Source: Calothrix brevissima NIES-22
GTDB taxonomy: Bacteria; Cyanobacteriota; Cyanobacteriia; Cyanobacteriales; Nostocaceae
Length of the DNA stretch: 64,000 nt
Reading direction: 5' to 3'
NCBI RefSeq assembly: GCF_002367995.1
Contig: NZ_AP018207.1
Location: 1,302,001 to 1,366,000, forward strand
Under the pieces are notes generated by a model. The model was not told where the DNA came from. It saw nothing but the letters and a program-made list of their open reading frames with translations, and searched no databases. Below, in pieces: positions 45,429-54,136 of this stretch (position 1 is the stretch's first letter; each line of letters starts with the position of its first letter). The position numbers and the translations under genes were made by a program.

Positions 45429-46802
45429 ATGCAAAAAACAGTTGTTATCAATGTCGTCGGTTTATCACCCAATTTAATCGGAGAAAATACACCATTTTTA
45501 TCTGCTTGGGCTGCCAAAGGTCAAATATTACCAATTAAACCCATATTACCTGCGGTAACTTGTTCTGTACAGGCTACTTATTTAACAGGTAAATTGCCAA
45601 ATGAACATGGCATTGTGGCTAATGGCTGGTATTTCCGCGATGATTGTGAAATTAAATTTTGGCGACAGTCAAATAAATTAGTACAGTCTCCAAAAATTTG
45701 GGAAATTGCTAAATCTATTGACCCTGATTTTACTTGTGCTAACCTTTTTTGGTGGTACAATATGTACTCTTCTGTAGACTATGCCATTACACCACGCCCA
45801 ATGTATCCCGCAGATGGCAGAAAGCTACCGGATATTTATACATATCCTGCCAATATTCGCGATTCAATTCAATCAGATTTAGGTCAATTTCCTTTATTTA
45901 ATTTTTGGGGGCCAAATACCTCAATTGTTTCTAGCGAATGGATTGCTAATTCTGCAAAATGGATTGAGGAACGGTACAAACCTACTTTAACATTAATTTA
46001 TTTACCGCATTTAGATTACTGTTTACAAAAATATGGGCAAGATAAACAGCAAATCCAAAAAGATGTCCAAGAAATTGATGCTATTTGTGGCGATTTAATT
46101 AATTATTATCAAGCAAGAAATACGCAAGTAATTATTCTTTCTGAATATGGGATTACTCCAGTGTCTCAAGCAGTAGATTTGAACCGCGTACTCAGAAACA
46201 ATGGTTTAATAACTGTGAGGGAAGAGTTAGGACGAGAATTACTCGATGCTGGTGCGAGTATTGCATTTGCAGTTGCGGATCATCAAATTGCCCATGTATA
46301 TGTTAACGATCCGGTGTATATTCCTAAAGTGCGCGAGTTGCTGGAGAAAACGGAAGGGGTAGCGCAAGTATTGGATGAAGAGGGAAAACAAGCCTACCAT
46401 CTTAATCATCCCCGATCTGGGGAGTTAGTGGCGATCGCGCGATCGGATGCTTGGTTTACCTATTACTACTGGTTGGATGATGAGAAAGCCCCGGATTTCG
46501 CCAGAACTGTAGATATTCACCGCAAACCAGGTTACGATCCGGTAGAGCTTTTTCTCGATCCGCAACTGAAATTTCCCAAATTAAAAATTGCTTCTAAGCT
46601 ATTGCAGAAAAAATTAGGTTTTCGCTACCTAATGGATGTAATTCCTCTCGATGCTTCCTTAGTGCGTGGTTCTCACGGTTGTGTGACAAATTCCCCAAGC
46701 GAGGGGCCAATTTTTATTAGCCAGCAAACTCATTTAATGAATGAAGAATTAATTTATGCAACTGATGTTTGCTCTTTAATTCTCCAGCATTTGAAGGCAT
46801 AA
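45429..46802 (+). CDS. eboF: EboF, nucleotide pyrophosphatase/phosphodiesterase-like protein with altered metal site
   Basis: 457-residue alkaline phosphatase-superfamily protein, last gene of the ebo run. The nucleophile segment AVTCSVQATYLTGKLPNEHGI keeps Thr44. Metal-ligand positions differ from active enzymes. The first Asp (normally xDG) is Val10 in INVVGLSP. PHLDYCLQKYG keeps Asp196 but has Gln for the usual His. The usual DHG is SEYG at 238-241. A late His is kept in RGSHGC. The protein may bind a phosphorylated metabolite without classical two-zinc catalysis. No signal peptide. A nested insertion follows its stop codon. Confidence 0.87.
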   Translation: MQKTVVINVVGLSPNLIGENTPFLSAWAAKGQILPIKPILPAVTCSVQATYLTGKLPNEHGIVANGWYFRDDCEIKFWRQSNKLVQSPKIWEIAKSIDPDFTCANLFWWYNMYSSVDYAITPRPMYPADGRKLPDIYTYPANIRDSIQSDLGQFPLFNFWGPNTSIVSSEWIANSAKWIEERYKPTLTLIYLPHLDYCLQKYGQDKQQIQKDVQEIDAICGDLINYYQARNTQVIILSEYGITPVSQAVDLNRVLRNNGLITVREELGRELLDAGASIAFAVADHQIAHVYVNDPVYIPKVRELLEKTEGVAQVLDEEGKQAYHLNHPRSGELVAIARSDAWFTYYYWLDDEKAPDFARTVDIHRKPGYDPVELFLDPQLKFPKLKIASKLLQKKLGFRYLMDVIPLDASLVRGSHGCVTNSPSEGPIFISQQTHLMNEELIYATDVCSLILQHLKA

Positions 46803-46817
46803 TTTGTAGTCAGCACA

Positions 46818-46849
46818 GTAGGGTGTGTTGTCGCGCAGCGCAACGCACC
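46818..46849 (+). repeat. 32-bp dispersed repeat (copy 3), invaded by the MITE
   Basis: Same sequence as 43927-43958. Its last 8 bp, AACGCACC, are duplicated on the far side of the MITE at 46850-47010. Confidence 0.8.
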
Positions 46850-47010
46850 GGGAGCATCTCAAATGTGCAAAAACGCCCTCACCCTATAAGGGTGGGGCTA
46901 GAAATACGAAGCCTGCCTTGGCAGGCTAAAAGTTTGATAGCCTGCCAAGGCAGGCTTTGTTGGTATAGCAATACCCTTCTAGGGTATTGCGTCAAAATTG
47001 GGATGCTCCC
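46850..47010 (+). mobile_element. MITE with 13-bp inverted ends and 8-bp target duplication (copy 2)
   Basis: 161-bp copy of the element at 25312-25496. The right end is TTGGGATGCTCCC; the left end GGGAGCATCTCAA differs at one position. AACGCACC is present directly on both sides (46842-46849 and 47011-47018), so the insertion is into the end of a dispersed 32-bp repeat. It lacks the 24-bp insert of the other copy; the GCCTGCC/GGCAGGC stems are perfect here. Confidence 0.92.
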
Positions 47011-47084
47011 AACGCACCGACATACTCAGCTATTTTGCTATTAAGTTGGGGACTTACAAAAAATATAATTATCCATATTTCGGA

Positions 47085-47134
47085 GTGCGAGCATCTTGCT
47101 CGCTTTTGAACACCAGCGAGCAAGATGCTCGCAC
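47085..47134. repeat. Perfect 20-bp inverted repeat
   Basis: Arms 47085-47104 and 47115-47134 are exact complements around a 10-bp loop. Each arm itself contains the self-complementary GCGAGCA/TGCTCGC. A related GTGCGGGCATCTTGCCCGC occurs near 53988. Confidence 0.8.
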
Positions 47135-47193
47135 TACAAATTTATTGGGTATTTAAAAAATTGGATGTCCCTTGCACAATCCATTGTGAGGAT

Positions 47194-47221
47194 TGTTGAC
47201 TGTTGACTGTTGACTGTTGAT
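47194..47221 (+). repeat. Four TGTTGAC heptads near the acyltransferase stop
   Basis: Preceded by CACAATCCATTGTGAGGAT, similar to the flank of the composite heptad elements at 9337 and 17709. Confidence 0.75.
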
Positions 47222-47239
47222 AAATGTCCAATGCCCATC

Positions 47240-48724
47240 TTAAGTTTTCCAAAATAGCTTGAGGCGAGTACATAAACTAGTAAACAGTGCGATTGGTAAA
47301 GTCGTAGCAATTCCTTTAACTACTCCCATCACAGGCGTAGTTGTATTAGCAATAATCCAATCTTCCATACCTGTTAGTTGTAAGATAGGCCAAAGCAAAT
47401 TAGCAAAGGCTACATAAGCAATCATCGGATTCTGCCCATTATCGATTAATAATTGCAGCCATTTCTTCTGCTTGAAGATATCAATTAAGATGGTAAAAGT
47501 TATCAGTAAAAAAATTGCGATCGCACTTGTGATAAAATAATAACTATAGGTAGAAGGGTCTTTATGAATTCCTCCTTGAAACGGCTCAAAAAATAAGCCT
47601 AATAATAACCAATAAACACCCCATTGATAAAATTGCTTCAGCAAATTATCTATATCATTTTCAGGTTGGGAGAATAATAACCAACTTGCGCCACAAATCG
47701 CCGCACTTACTAGGGTTGTTTGCCATATCCAACGTCCTTGCAATCCTACCAGCAAGACTAAGCAAATCATCAACATGGATAGAATAATCAGCAATAAACG
47801 CTGTGTATTACGAGAACCTAAAACTTGCTGATTTTCTGCTATTTCCGCAGATTGATTACTTTTTTGTAGCCAGTTTAATATCAACTCTCCGATAATATTC
47901 CCAGGAATAACAATAAACAAGTATTTCAAATAATAAAATTGAAATATCCAACCAAAGCTGAGATTATATCCCAAAATTGGCACAGATGAAGCTGTCCATA
48001 AATCTTTTACCCAACCATCAATAGTAGCAGATGACTGCAAAGCAATTAAACAGCCTAATATTCCCAAGCGTAATAGTAAATTAGAGCGCGTAAACAACCA
48101 AGCTAGCGAACCGAAAACAGCCATATTCGCTAGTACCATTAATATAGGATCGCTACGCTCAAGTAAAAATCCTTTACCACCATATTGTAGTTGGAAAATG
48201 ATAGCAATTGTCGCGATAAATCCAGCAATATTTAGCCAAACGCCATATTTACGCCATTTTCCTAAAATCGCCCAATTCCCAAACATTAAAAACAGCAATC
48301 CAAACCCAAGCATTGCTAGATACCAGGTTTCTGGAGTTGGGTTTTTGTTGATAGTAAAAGGGCGAAGATGTTGGAGAATAATCGCAAAAGCTGCTAACAT
48401 TAAGCCGCGCTTTAAAATATAGGAAATAACTCGATAATTACTCCAACCTTGAGCCAGCCTACGTGATAGTGCTAAAGGAATCGCCGCACCCATTGCAAAT
48501 AAAAATAAAGGAAATACTACATCTACCCAAGTTAAGCCAGCAATCTGAGCATTAAACGCATGAGTTGGGGGTGGTTCTTGCGCATGATACATCCATGCTG
48601 GCAAAATTTTATATCTGATTGTGCCTGAAAGAACCATCGCTAAAATTGCCAATCCCCGCAGCGCATCTAATGCATCAGCGCGTTTAACATTTGTGATAGG
48701 AGTAATATTAGTTTCCTGAGTCAA
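47240..48724 (-). CDS. HGSNAT-like (DUF5009) membrane acyltransferase
   Basis: 494-residue polytopic membrane protein with about 11 or 12 helices. The N-terminus RADALDALRGLAILAMVLSG and TWVDVVFPLFLFAMGAAIPLAL (the D-x-x-FPxFLF pattern) are typical of the heparan-alpha-glucosaminide N-acetyltransferase-like/DUF5009 family, which moves an acetyl group across the membrane onto an amino sugar. The C-terminal DNGQNPMIAYVAFANLLWPIL is also family-like. The substrate here is unknown. It shares its strand with the polysaccharide deacetylase 258 bp upstream. Confidence 0.85.
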   Translation of the reverse strand: MTQETNITPITNVKRADALDALRGLAILAMVLSGTIRYKILPAWMYHAQEPPPTHAFNAQIAGLTWVDVVFPLFLFAMGAAIPLALSRRLAQGWSNYRVISYILKRGLMLAAFAIILQHLRPFTINKNPTPETWYLAMLGFGLLFLMFGNWAILGKWRKYGVWLNIAGFIATIAIIFQLQYGGKGFLLERSDPILMVLANMAVFGSLAWLFTRSNLLLRLGILGCLIALQSSATIDGWVKDLWTASSVPILGYNLSFGWIFQFYYLKYLFIVIPGNIIGELILNWLQKSNQSAEIAENQQVLGSRNTQRLLLIILSMLMICLVLLVGLQGRWIWQTTLVSAAICGASWLLFSQPENDIDNLLKQFYQWGVYWLLLGLFFEPFQGGIHKDPSTYSYYFITSAIAIFLLITFTILIDIFKQKKWLQLLIDNGQNPMIAYVAFANLLWPILQLTGMEDWIIANTTTPVMGVVKGIATTLPIALFTSLCTRLKLFWKT

Positions 48725-48779
48725 TGTTATTACCTAAATAAGTAATTCGGCGTGATTTAAAGATAACTAGTAAAGGCTG

Positions 48780-48814
48780 TCATTTGTCATTTGTCATTTG
48801 TCATTTGTCATTTA
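48780..48814 (+). repeat. Five TCATTTG heptads
   Basis: In the spacer between the acyltransferase and the deacetylase genes; the last unit is TCATTTA. Confidence 0.85.
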
Positions 48815-48944
48815 TAAGGGTTTCAAGTTTACTTTTCGTAACATAATTGTCTGCGATCGCCTAGTTACTTATCAGGAAATTTAGTATAGCAGTCCTCAAT
48901 TATTTTTGAAAGTAAGTTAATGTATGAAGGACAAGGAGGAAAAA

Positions 48945-48986
48945 TGACTATTGACTATTGACTATTGACTATTGACTATTGACTAC
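48945..48986 (+). repeat. Six TGACTAT heptads overlapping a stop codon
   Basis: The stop codon of the polysaccharide deacetylase (complement of 48983-48985) lies within the final unit TGACTAC. Confidence 0.85.
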
Positions 48987-49885
48987 TTAGAAATAATAAA
49001 AGAACGAGTAGCCATCTGCATCAATCTTTCTGGTGATTTGCTTCGATTTACTGTAAGGCGGGAAATCCGATATTTATCTTGCAACCAACGGAATCTGAGA
49101 ATTGCACTGTTATAAAGATAACCTGATTGATAATATTTAGCTGCATGGGTTTCTACTAGAGAATTCATCGCACCATAGGGATAAGCAATGTGTTTTGCAA
49201 TCTCTTCTGATGGCGCTAATCCAGCCATGCATTCTCTCAGTTGAGTTTGAGCTTGAGCAAGTTCTTCTTCTAATTCGGGGATGGTTATTTTAACTAAATT
49301 TTTGTGGTTTTGTCCATGAGATTGGATATCATAAAATCCTTTGGCGAATCCATCTCTTAAATCTTCGCAGCTTAAATAAGTTGTCGATGGAGGATGTAAT
49401 TTAGATAATGTACCAGGATTGACAAATAAAACTACTTTTATCTTTTGCTGAGATTCTTTCTCTAGTCTCTCTAAAACTGGAATAATATTCGTATATACAG
49501 TTTTATAGCTATCATCAAAACTTAACATTATCGGCTTTTTCCCTGCATATTTTTCAGGTATTTCTCGGTGTCGTTCGATAAAGTAATCATACAAGTCTTG
49601 AGTAGATAAAAACCAATAATTATTCCGGACTAAATACTCTAAAAGTTTTTCTAAGTCTTGCATGTTATAAGACATTTTCTGGGCTATGGGATTGTTGATG
49701 ATGCCAAAGTTAGGATTATTTAAATCAACAATTCCATGAAATCCTAAAAGAGGAATTCTTGGCGCAGTGATATAAGATAGCAGTAAGATAATAGTGAAAA
49801 AGAAGGCAATCAGATATAAAGCAACCAACTGCAAATCTAATTTGGTTTTTGCTTTGAATTTATGGGGTTTGAATTTCCAAGACAT
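48983..49885 (-). CDS. Membrane-anchored polysaccharide deacetylase (NodB-type)
   Basis: Carbohydrate esterase 4 protein of 300 residues with one N-terminal membrane anchor at about 17-39, so the enzyme domain faces the periplasm. The NodB core is LSFDDSYKTVYTNIIPVLERL (catalytic and metal Asp124-Asp125; Ser replaces the usual Gly), DIQSHGQNHKNL with metal His190 and His194, and a late YPYGAMNS motif, often RxPY in this family. It removes acetyl groups from amino-sugar polymers; the exact polymer is unknown. The stop lies in a heptad array. A functional link with the neighbouring acetyltransferase is inference. Confidence 0.9.
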   Translation of the reverse strand: MSWKFKPHKFKAKTKLDLQLVALYLIAFFFTIILLLSYITAPRIPLLGFHGIVDLNNPNFGIINNPIAQKMSYNMQDLEKLLEYLVRNNYWFLSTQDLYDYFIERHREIPEKYAGKKPIMLSFDDSYKTVYTNIIPVLERLEKESQQKIKVVLFVNPGTLSKLHPPSTTYLSCEDLRDGFAKGFYDIQSHGQNHKNLVKITIPELEEELAQAQTQLRECMAGLAPSEEIAKHIAYPYGAMNSLVETHAAKYYQSGYLYNSAILRFRWLQDKYRISRLTVNRSKSPERLMQMATRSFIISK

Positions 49886-50337
49886 TGTTGTTTAATTAAG
49901 TAATAATAAATTGTCTGAGCTAAAAAATAATTACTTAGAGGATTCATCATCAATATGAAAGTTTCTGAGTTTACTCAGCTATGAAATTATGAAGTTATAT
50001 ATATCTTGTAGCCTGACAAGACTATCATAATTAATGATAAATTTCGGGTTTAAATTCTAGATAAACTCTTTAGATTATTTGCAAGTTAGTAGCAAAATGG
50101 ATTTACAGCACTAAAGTGCTTACTACGAACTCATCAATAGTCCTACAACCGACCACTAGCACGAAGGGTATTTGGCAAATCTAGGAAGGATTCTCGCTTA
50201 AAATAGAAGTTTTGTCAAATAAGTTTTAGCAAGGCAATACTCACGAGAATTACCAGCTTAGGTTATACTTTGTTAACGTCAAATCTCAATAATATATAAT
50301 ATCAATTTAAAATGAGTCTAAGCAGAGAAGAAAAAAC
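49886..50337. other. 452-bp spacer without a recognised feature
   Basis: AT-rich, with a short ATATATAAT-type stretch near 50291. No gene, repeat or terminator is evident. Confidence 0.35.
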
Positions 50338-50766
50338 TTAATCAATTGGTTTATTAAATACCTCAAGAATTTGGCGACAAATTTGTTTTAGCTTGTCTTC
50401 GATGTGCAGCGAAGGTTTGGATGTACCAACAATACTCCAGTTATCTATGGTGGAAAGTCGCCAAGCTTCGCCGCGATGATCGAATGCTGCTACTTCTATA
50501 CCGATCGCGCGGCGCAAATTACTTACAGGGTCTTGATAAAATCGGATTTGAATCAGAACACTACGACTACGCCAAGATTTACTAATTCCCGGAAAGTGAA
50601 AGCCAATATCTATAGAATCTGGATCGACTAACTCCCGCGTTTCTGGATCGTTTTTCCAAGGTTTGAGATCCGATTTAGCATCAGGGAACTCAAATTTAAA
50701 CAAATTAACTATCGTAGCAATCTTGCTGGCGAGTTCAAGGTTAGTTGCTTGTTCAGATGCGTTCAC
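50338..50766 (-). CDS. Conserved hypothetical protein, 142 aa
   Basis: Soluble protein of 142 residues with no named domain that I recognise. It has an N-terminal helix region (EQATNLELASKIATIVNLF), then beta strands including IDIGFHFPGISKSW, SVLIQIRFYQDP and IGIEVAAFDHRGEAWRLSTI, then a C-terminal helix DKLKQICRQILEVF. The alternation of long strands and a final helix suggests a small alpha-beta fold. It is divergent from psbQ at 51147. ATG at 50766. Confidence 0.68.
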   Translation of the reverse strand: MNASEQATNLELASKIATIVNLFKFEFPDAKSDLKPWKNDPETRELVDPDSIDIGFHFPGISKSWRSRSVLIQIRFYQDPVSNLRRAIGIEVAAFDHRGEAWRLSTIDNWSIVGTSKPSLHIEDKLKQICRQILEVFNKPID

Positions 50767-51146
50767 TAAAAAACACTCCTATACTGCATCGGCTTACGGG
50801 AAATGTAAAGACAGGAAACCGCCAGAAAGTTTATGGTATTTGTGTTTCAGCTTATCAAGGTCTTTGAGGATTTCGCAACTCTAAATTATGCTTTCCTAAC
50901 AATCATTGTTTACAAGAACTGCCAAAAACTGCTATTTTTTTTAGTTTTTAGACAAGGCGAGTCACCTTGAGTAATTATACTTAAAATTTTTCAAAATTAC
51001 AGAAGATAATCAGCTGTTTTGCGAATATAAAAACTTAATATGCAAAAATTTATCCGAAAATCCTGTGTTGGTAAGAGATATAGATTACCGTCGCAATATA
51101 AAATTACACTGTTAGTCGGCAAACAAACAGCAAATTTTTTCTAGAT
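50767..51146. other. 380-bp divergent spacer before psbQ
   Basis: No coding frame I can defend and no repeats; presumably holds the psbQ promoter. Confidence 0.35.
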
Positions 51147-51605
51147 ATGTCGCGTCAACGCTCTCTTTTGTCATTGGTTTTAGTATTATTGGCAACATTC
51201 CTCATCAGTTGTAGTAGTCCTACTGTAGCTAAGGCTCCTCCTACTTATACAACAGCACAACTGACGAAAATCCAGACTTATGTGCCAGAGATTAAGGCTG
51301 TGCGCGATCGCGCGGCAGAACTGAAAAACCTCATCGAACGCAAAGATTGGATTTATGTAGGTAATTTTATACACGGGCCTTTAGCAGAAGCTCGGTTAAA
51401 TATGACTTATGTGATTCCCAACCTCTTACCCCAAACTCAACCTCAAGCGCGTCAGATAGCGCGGGATTTGTTTAACCATCTGGTGAAAATCGATCAGGCT
51501 GCTAGTGATGCTAATAGCCTAGTTGCCTTGAATAATTATGCTGAGGCTATTGGAGATCTTGGTAAATTCTTGGAACTGGTTCCTCAAACCAGCAGCGCAT
51601 CATAA
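51147..51605 (+). CDS. psbQ: Photosystem II lipoprotein CyanoQ (PsbQ)
   Basis: Lumenal four-helix-bundle extrinsic subunit of photosystem II, anchored by lipid in cyanobacteria. The 152-residue precursor has a signal peptide ending LISC with Cys22 as lipidation site, then the PsbQ helices: AQLTKIQTYVPEIKAVRDRAAELKNLI, KDWIYVGNFIHGPLAEARLNMTYVIPNLL, ARQIARDLFNHLVKIDQAA and ALNNYAEAIGDLGKFLELVP. The RKDWIYVGNFIHGPL segment is diagnostic. ATG at 51147 is clear. It is monocistronic, with heptads downstream. Confidence 0.95.
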   Translation: MSRQRSLLSLVLVLLATFLISCSSPTVAKAPPTYTTAQLTKIQTYVPEIKAVRDRAAELKNLIERKDWIYVGNFIHGPLAEARLNMTYVIPNLLPQTQPQARQIARDLFNHLVKIDQAASDANSLVALNNYAEAIGDLGKFLELVPQTSSAS

Positions 51606-51613
51606 GCAATCTG

Positions 51614-51655
51614 TTGATGGTTGACTGTTGACGGTTGACTGTTGATGGTTGACTG
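51614..51655 (+). repeat. Six TTGACTG/TTGATGG heptads after psbQ
   Basis: Alternating TTGATGG, TTGACTG and TTGACGG units in perfect register. Confidence 0.85.
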
Positions 51656-51764
51656 TCAAAACCGATATTTTGCACAACTGAAATAGGATTGCTATATAAG
51701 TTATGAGTGAGGAGTTAGGAAGCAAAACTTTCTAACTCCTTACTTTTGCATAGAGTTATAAGTT

Positions 51765-52859
51765 ATGAGTCATGTAGTTATTATCGGTTGTGGTGTAGTT
51801 GGAGCTGCGATCGCTTATGAACTCAGTCTGGTTCCAGGGCTGAAAATTACGGTTTTGGATAGTCAACCACCAGCACAAGCTTCTACAGGTGCGGCGTTGG
51901 GTGTATTAATGGGGGTAATTAGCCAAAAAGTTAAGGGTAAGGCTTGGCAATTACGACAAACTAGCATTCAACGTTATGAAACCCTCATACCCGAATTAGA
52001 AGCGATCGCTAAACGCAAAATTCCCTTCAATCGTCAAGGAATCCTCAGTTTATGCTTAGAGGGGGAAGATTTAGCTGATAAAGAAAATTTGGTGAAAATT
52101 CGGCAATCTCAAGGTTGGCAATTGGAAATTTGGGACAAGGCGAAACTGCAAAATCTCTGTCCGCAGATAGATGCAAAAAATCTAATTGGTGCTGTCTATT
52201 CTCCCCAAGACCGCCAACTTGACCCCACAGCTTTAACATTAGCGTTAGTTGAGGCTGCCCAACACAATGGTGTTAGCTTTCAATTTGGCGTTACCGTGTT
52301 AGATAGTCACGCCTCAGAGCCATTGTGTCAGGAATTAGATACAACAGCTGGTAAACTCGCTGCTGATTGGTTTGTTGTGGCGGCTGGATTGGGTTCCACA
52401 CCATTAACAGCCCAATTAAATCAAAAAGTCGATATCCGCCCGGTATTAGGGCAAGCATTACAAGTACATTTAGAACATCCTCTAGGAAATCCAGAGTTTC
52501 AGCCAGCAATTACGGGTAATGATGTGCATATCGTCCCTATAGGCGGTGGTGATTACTGGATCGGCGCTACGGTGGAATTTCCTAGCGATGGCGATGAAAT
52601 ACCGCCCAATCAAGAATTATTGGCATCAGTGAGACAACAGGCGATCGCATTTTGTCCCGAATTAGCCCAAGCCCATATTACCCGCACTTGGTCGGGTTTA
52701 CGCCCCCGCCCCGAAGGACGCCCCGCCCCTGTGATTGGTAAATTACCAGGATTTAATAATGTCCTCCTAGCTACCGGACATTATCGCAACGGCGTTTTAC
52801 TCGCACCCGCAACAGCTTATGCAATTCGTGAGATGATGGGCATGGGGAATGGGGCATAG
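51765..52859 (+). CDS. FAD-dependent amino acid oxidase family protein (DadA/ThiO-like)
   Basis: 364-residue flavoprotein of the glycine oxidase/D-amino acid dehydrogenase family. The FAD-binding start is VVIIGCGVVGAAIAYEL (Gly8, Gly10, Gly13), followed by VLDSQPPAQASTGAALGVL, the second-domain VVAAGLGSTPL, VRPVLGQ-like IRPVLGQALQV, and the C-terminal ITRTWSGLRPRPEGRPAPVIGKLPGFNNVLLATGHYRNG region that closes over FAD. It may oxidise glycine (thiamine synthesis), a D-amino acid or a related amine; sequence alone does not decide. ATG at 51765. It has no thi genes as neighbours. Confidence 0.9.
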   Translation: MSHVVIIGCGVVGAAIAYELSLVPGLKITVLDSQPPAQASTGAALGVLMGVISQKVKGKAWQLRQTSIQRYETLIPELEAIAKRKIPFNRQGILSLCLEGEDLADKENLVKIRQSQGWQLEIWDKAKLQNLCPQIDAKNLIGAVYSPQDRQLDPTALTLALVEAAQHNGVSFQFGVTVLDSHASEPLCQELDTTAGKLAADWFVVAAGLGSTPLTAQLNQKVDIRPVLGQALQVHLEHPLGNPEFQPAITGNDVHIVPIGGGDYWIGATVEFPSDGDEIPPNQELLASVRQQAIAFCPELAQAHITRTWSGLRPRPEGRPAPVIGKLPGFNNVLLATGHYRNGVLLAPATAYAIREMMGMGNGA

Positions 52860-52943
52860 GGTATAGGGCATGGGGGAGCCAGTGCGTTGGGCGGCTTTGC
52901 CGACTTGAAGCAACTGGCGTCATGGGGCATTGGTCTAAATACT

Positions 52944-52985
52944 AATGACCAATGACTAATGACTAATGACCAATGACTAATGACT
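52944..52985 (+). repeat. Six AATGACT/AATGACC heptads
   Basis: In the spacer between the FAD oxidoreductase and the alpha/beta-hydrolase, ending 15 bp before the GTG start of the latter. Confidence 0.85.
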
Positions 52986-53000
52986 TTTTAGGAAATTTTC

Positions 53001-53852
53001 GTGTCAATAACAGAACATAAAATAACCGTAAATTCTCTAGAGTGGTTTTACCGAGAAGCTGAACCAGTGGGGAGAACTGATTTATTACCTGTAATATTGC
53101 TACATGGTATAGTCTCTCAAAGTTACAGTTGGCGTCATATTTTACCAGCTTTAGCCGGTCAGGGAACAAGAGCGATCGCCCCTGATTGGATTGGTTATGG
53201 TTTTTCCGCTACTCCAGAAAAACGAGATTTCGCCTACAGTCCCGATGCATTTATTACAGCTTTAACAGAATTTATTCAAGCTTTAGAAATAGAAAAGTTT
53301 TCTTTAGTTGTCCAAGGATTTTTAGGTTCTGTAGGCTTACAATATGCTCTGCGCAACCCAGATAAAATTGCCAATTTAGCTATTTTAAATGCGCCAATTT
53401 CACCTGCTGCCAAATTACCTTGGAAAATTAAACAAATGGGTTTACCATTAGCAGGAGAAATGATGACTCAAGACCCCCTTTTAGTTGATAGAACTTTAGA
53501 AGGTGGTAGCCGTTATCGCATAGAAGATAAAGATTTAGATGTTTATCGCCGTCCATATTTAAAAAGTTCCGCACCCGGACGGGGTTTACTAGCAACTATT
53601 CGGAATATCCGGCTAGATTCAGCAATGTCAGAAATTGCATCTGGCTTTAAAGCATGGGACAAACCAATTTTAATTCAATGGGGCATGATTGACCCTTGGT
53701 TACCTATAGATATAGCAGAAACTTTTGTTAATTCTGTCCCGAAAGCTGAATTAGTCAAATTAAATAATGTCGGACATTACCCGCAAGAACATTATCACGA
53801 GACGATTTTACAAGACCTTTTACCCTTTGTGCGTGTAGCCGAGTCTCATTGA
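53001..53852 (+). CDS. Alpha/beta-hydrolase fold protein lacking a standard nucleophile
   Basis: 283 residues. The fold is clear: LLHGIVSQSYSWRHILPAL with oxyanion HG at 35-36, APDWIGYGFS, and a late WGMIDPWLPID with the acid Asp and GHYPQEHYHE with the catalytic His. The nucleophile elbow, normally GxSxG or (in dehalogenases) QDWGG, is QGFLG at 105-109, with no Ser, Asp or Cys. It may be inactive, may use another residue, or may be a binding protein. The start is GTG at 53001. It is followed by two strong hairpins. Confidence 0.82.
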   Translation: MSITEHKITVNSLEWFYREAEPVGRTDLLPVILLHGIVSQSYSWRHILPALAGQGTRAIAPDWIGYGFSATPEKRDFAYSPDAFITALTEFIQALEIEKFSLVVQGFLGSVGLQYALRNPDKIANLAILNAPISPAAKLPWKIKQMGLPLAGEMMTQDPLLVDRTLEGGSRYRIEDKDLDVYRRPYLKSSAPGRGLLATIRNIRLDSAMSEIASGFKAWDKPILIQWGMIDPWLPIDIAETFVNSVPKAELVKLNNVGHYPQEHYHETILQDLLPFVRVAESH

Positions 53853-53883
53853 TAAAGTTATTACTCACTTTACGACTTTACGC

Positions 53884-53933
53884 GCCAGAGAATAAATTCT
53901 CTGGCTAATAGCTAAAGTCTACTAAAGTAGACT
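53884..53933. terminator. Tandem hairpins between convergent genes
   Basis: GCCAGAGAAT/ATTCTCTGGC (53884-53905) and AGTCTACT/AGTAGACT (53916-53933) are perfect stems with 2-bp loops. They lie 32 bp after the hydrolase stop. No long T-run follows, so they may be a repeat and not an efficient terminator. Confidence 0.45.
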
Positions 53934-54136
53934 AATAAGCTGCTGTGCAGCTAAATTATATAAGTCAAAAACGCAAAATAATTGTAGTGCGGGCATCTTG
54001 CCCGCGTCTTATATACAAATTAGATGCGTCGCAGCTTATCTTGAAACCAGGGCGGGCGAGACGCCCACCCCACAATATGGGATTATTTATTTCTGGGGAA
54101 ATTCCTCAATTACGAATTACGAATTACGAATTACTA

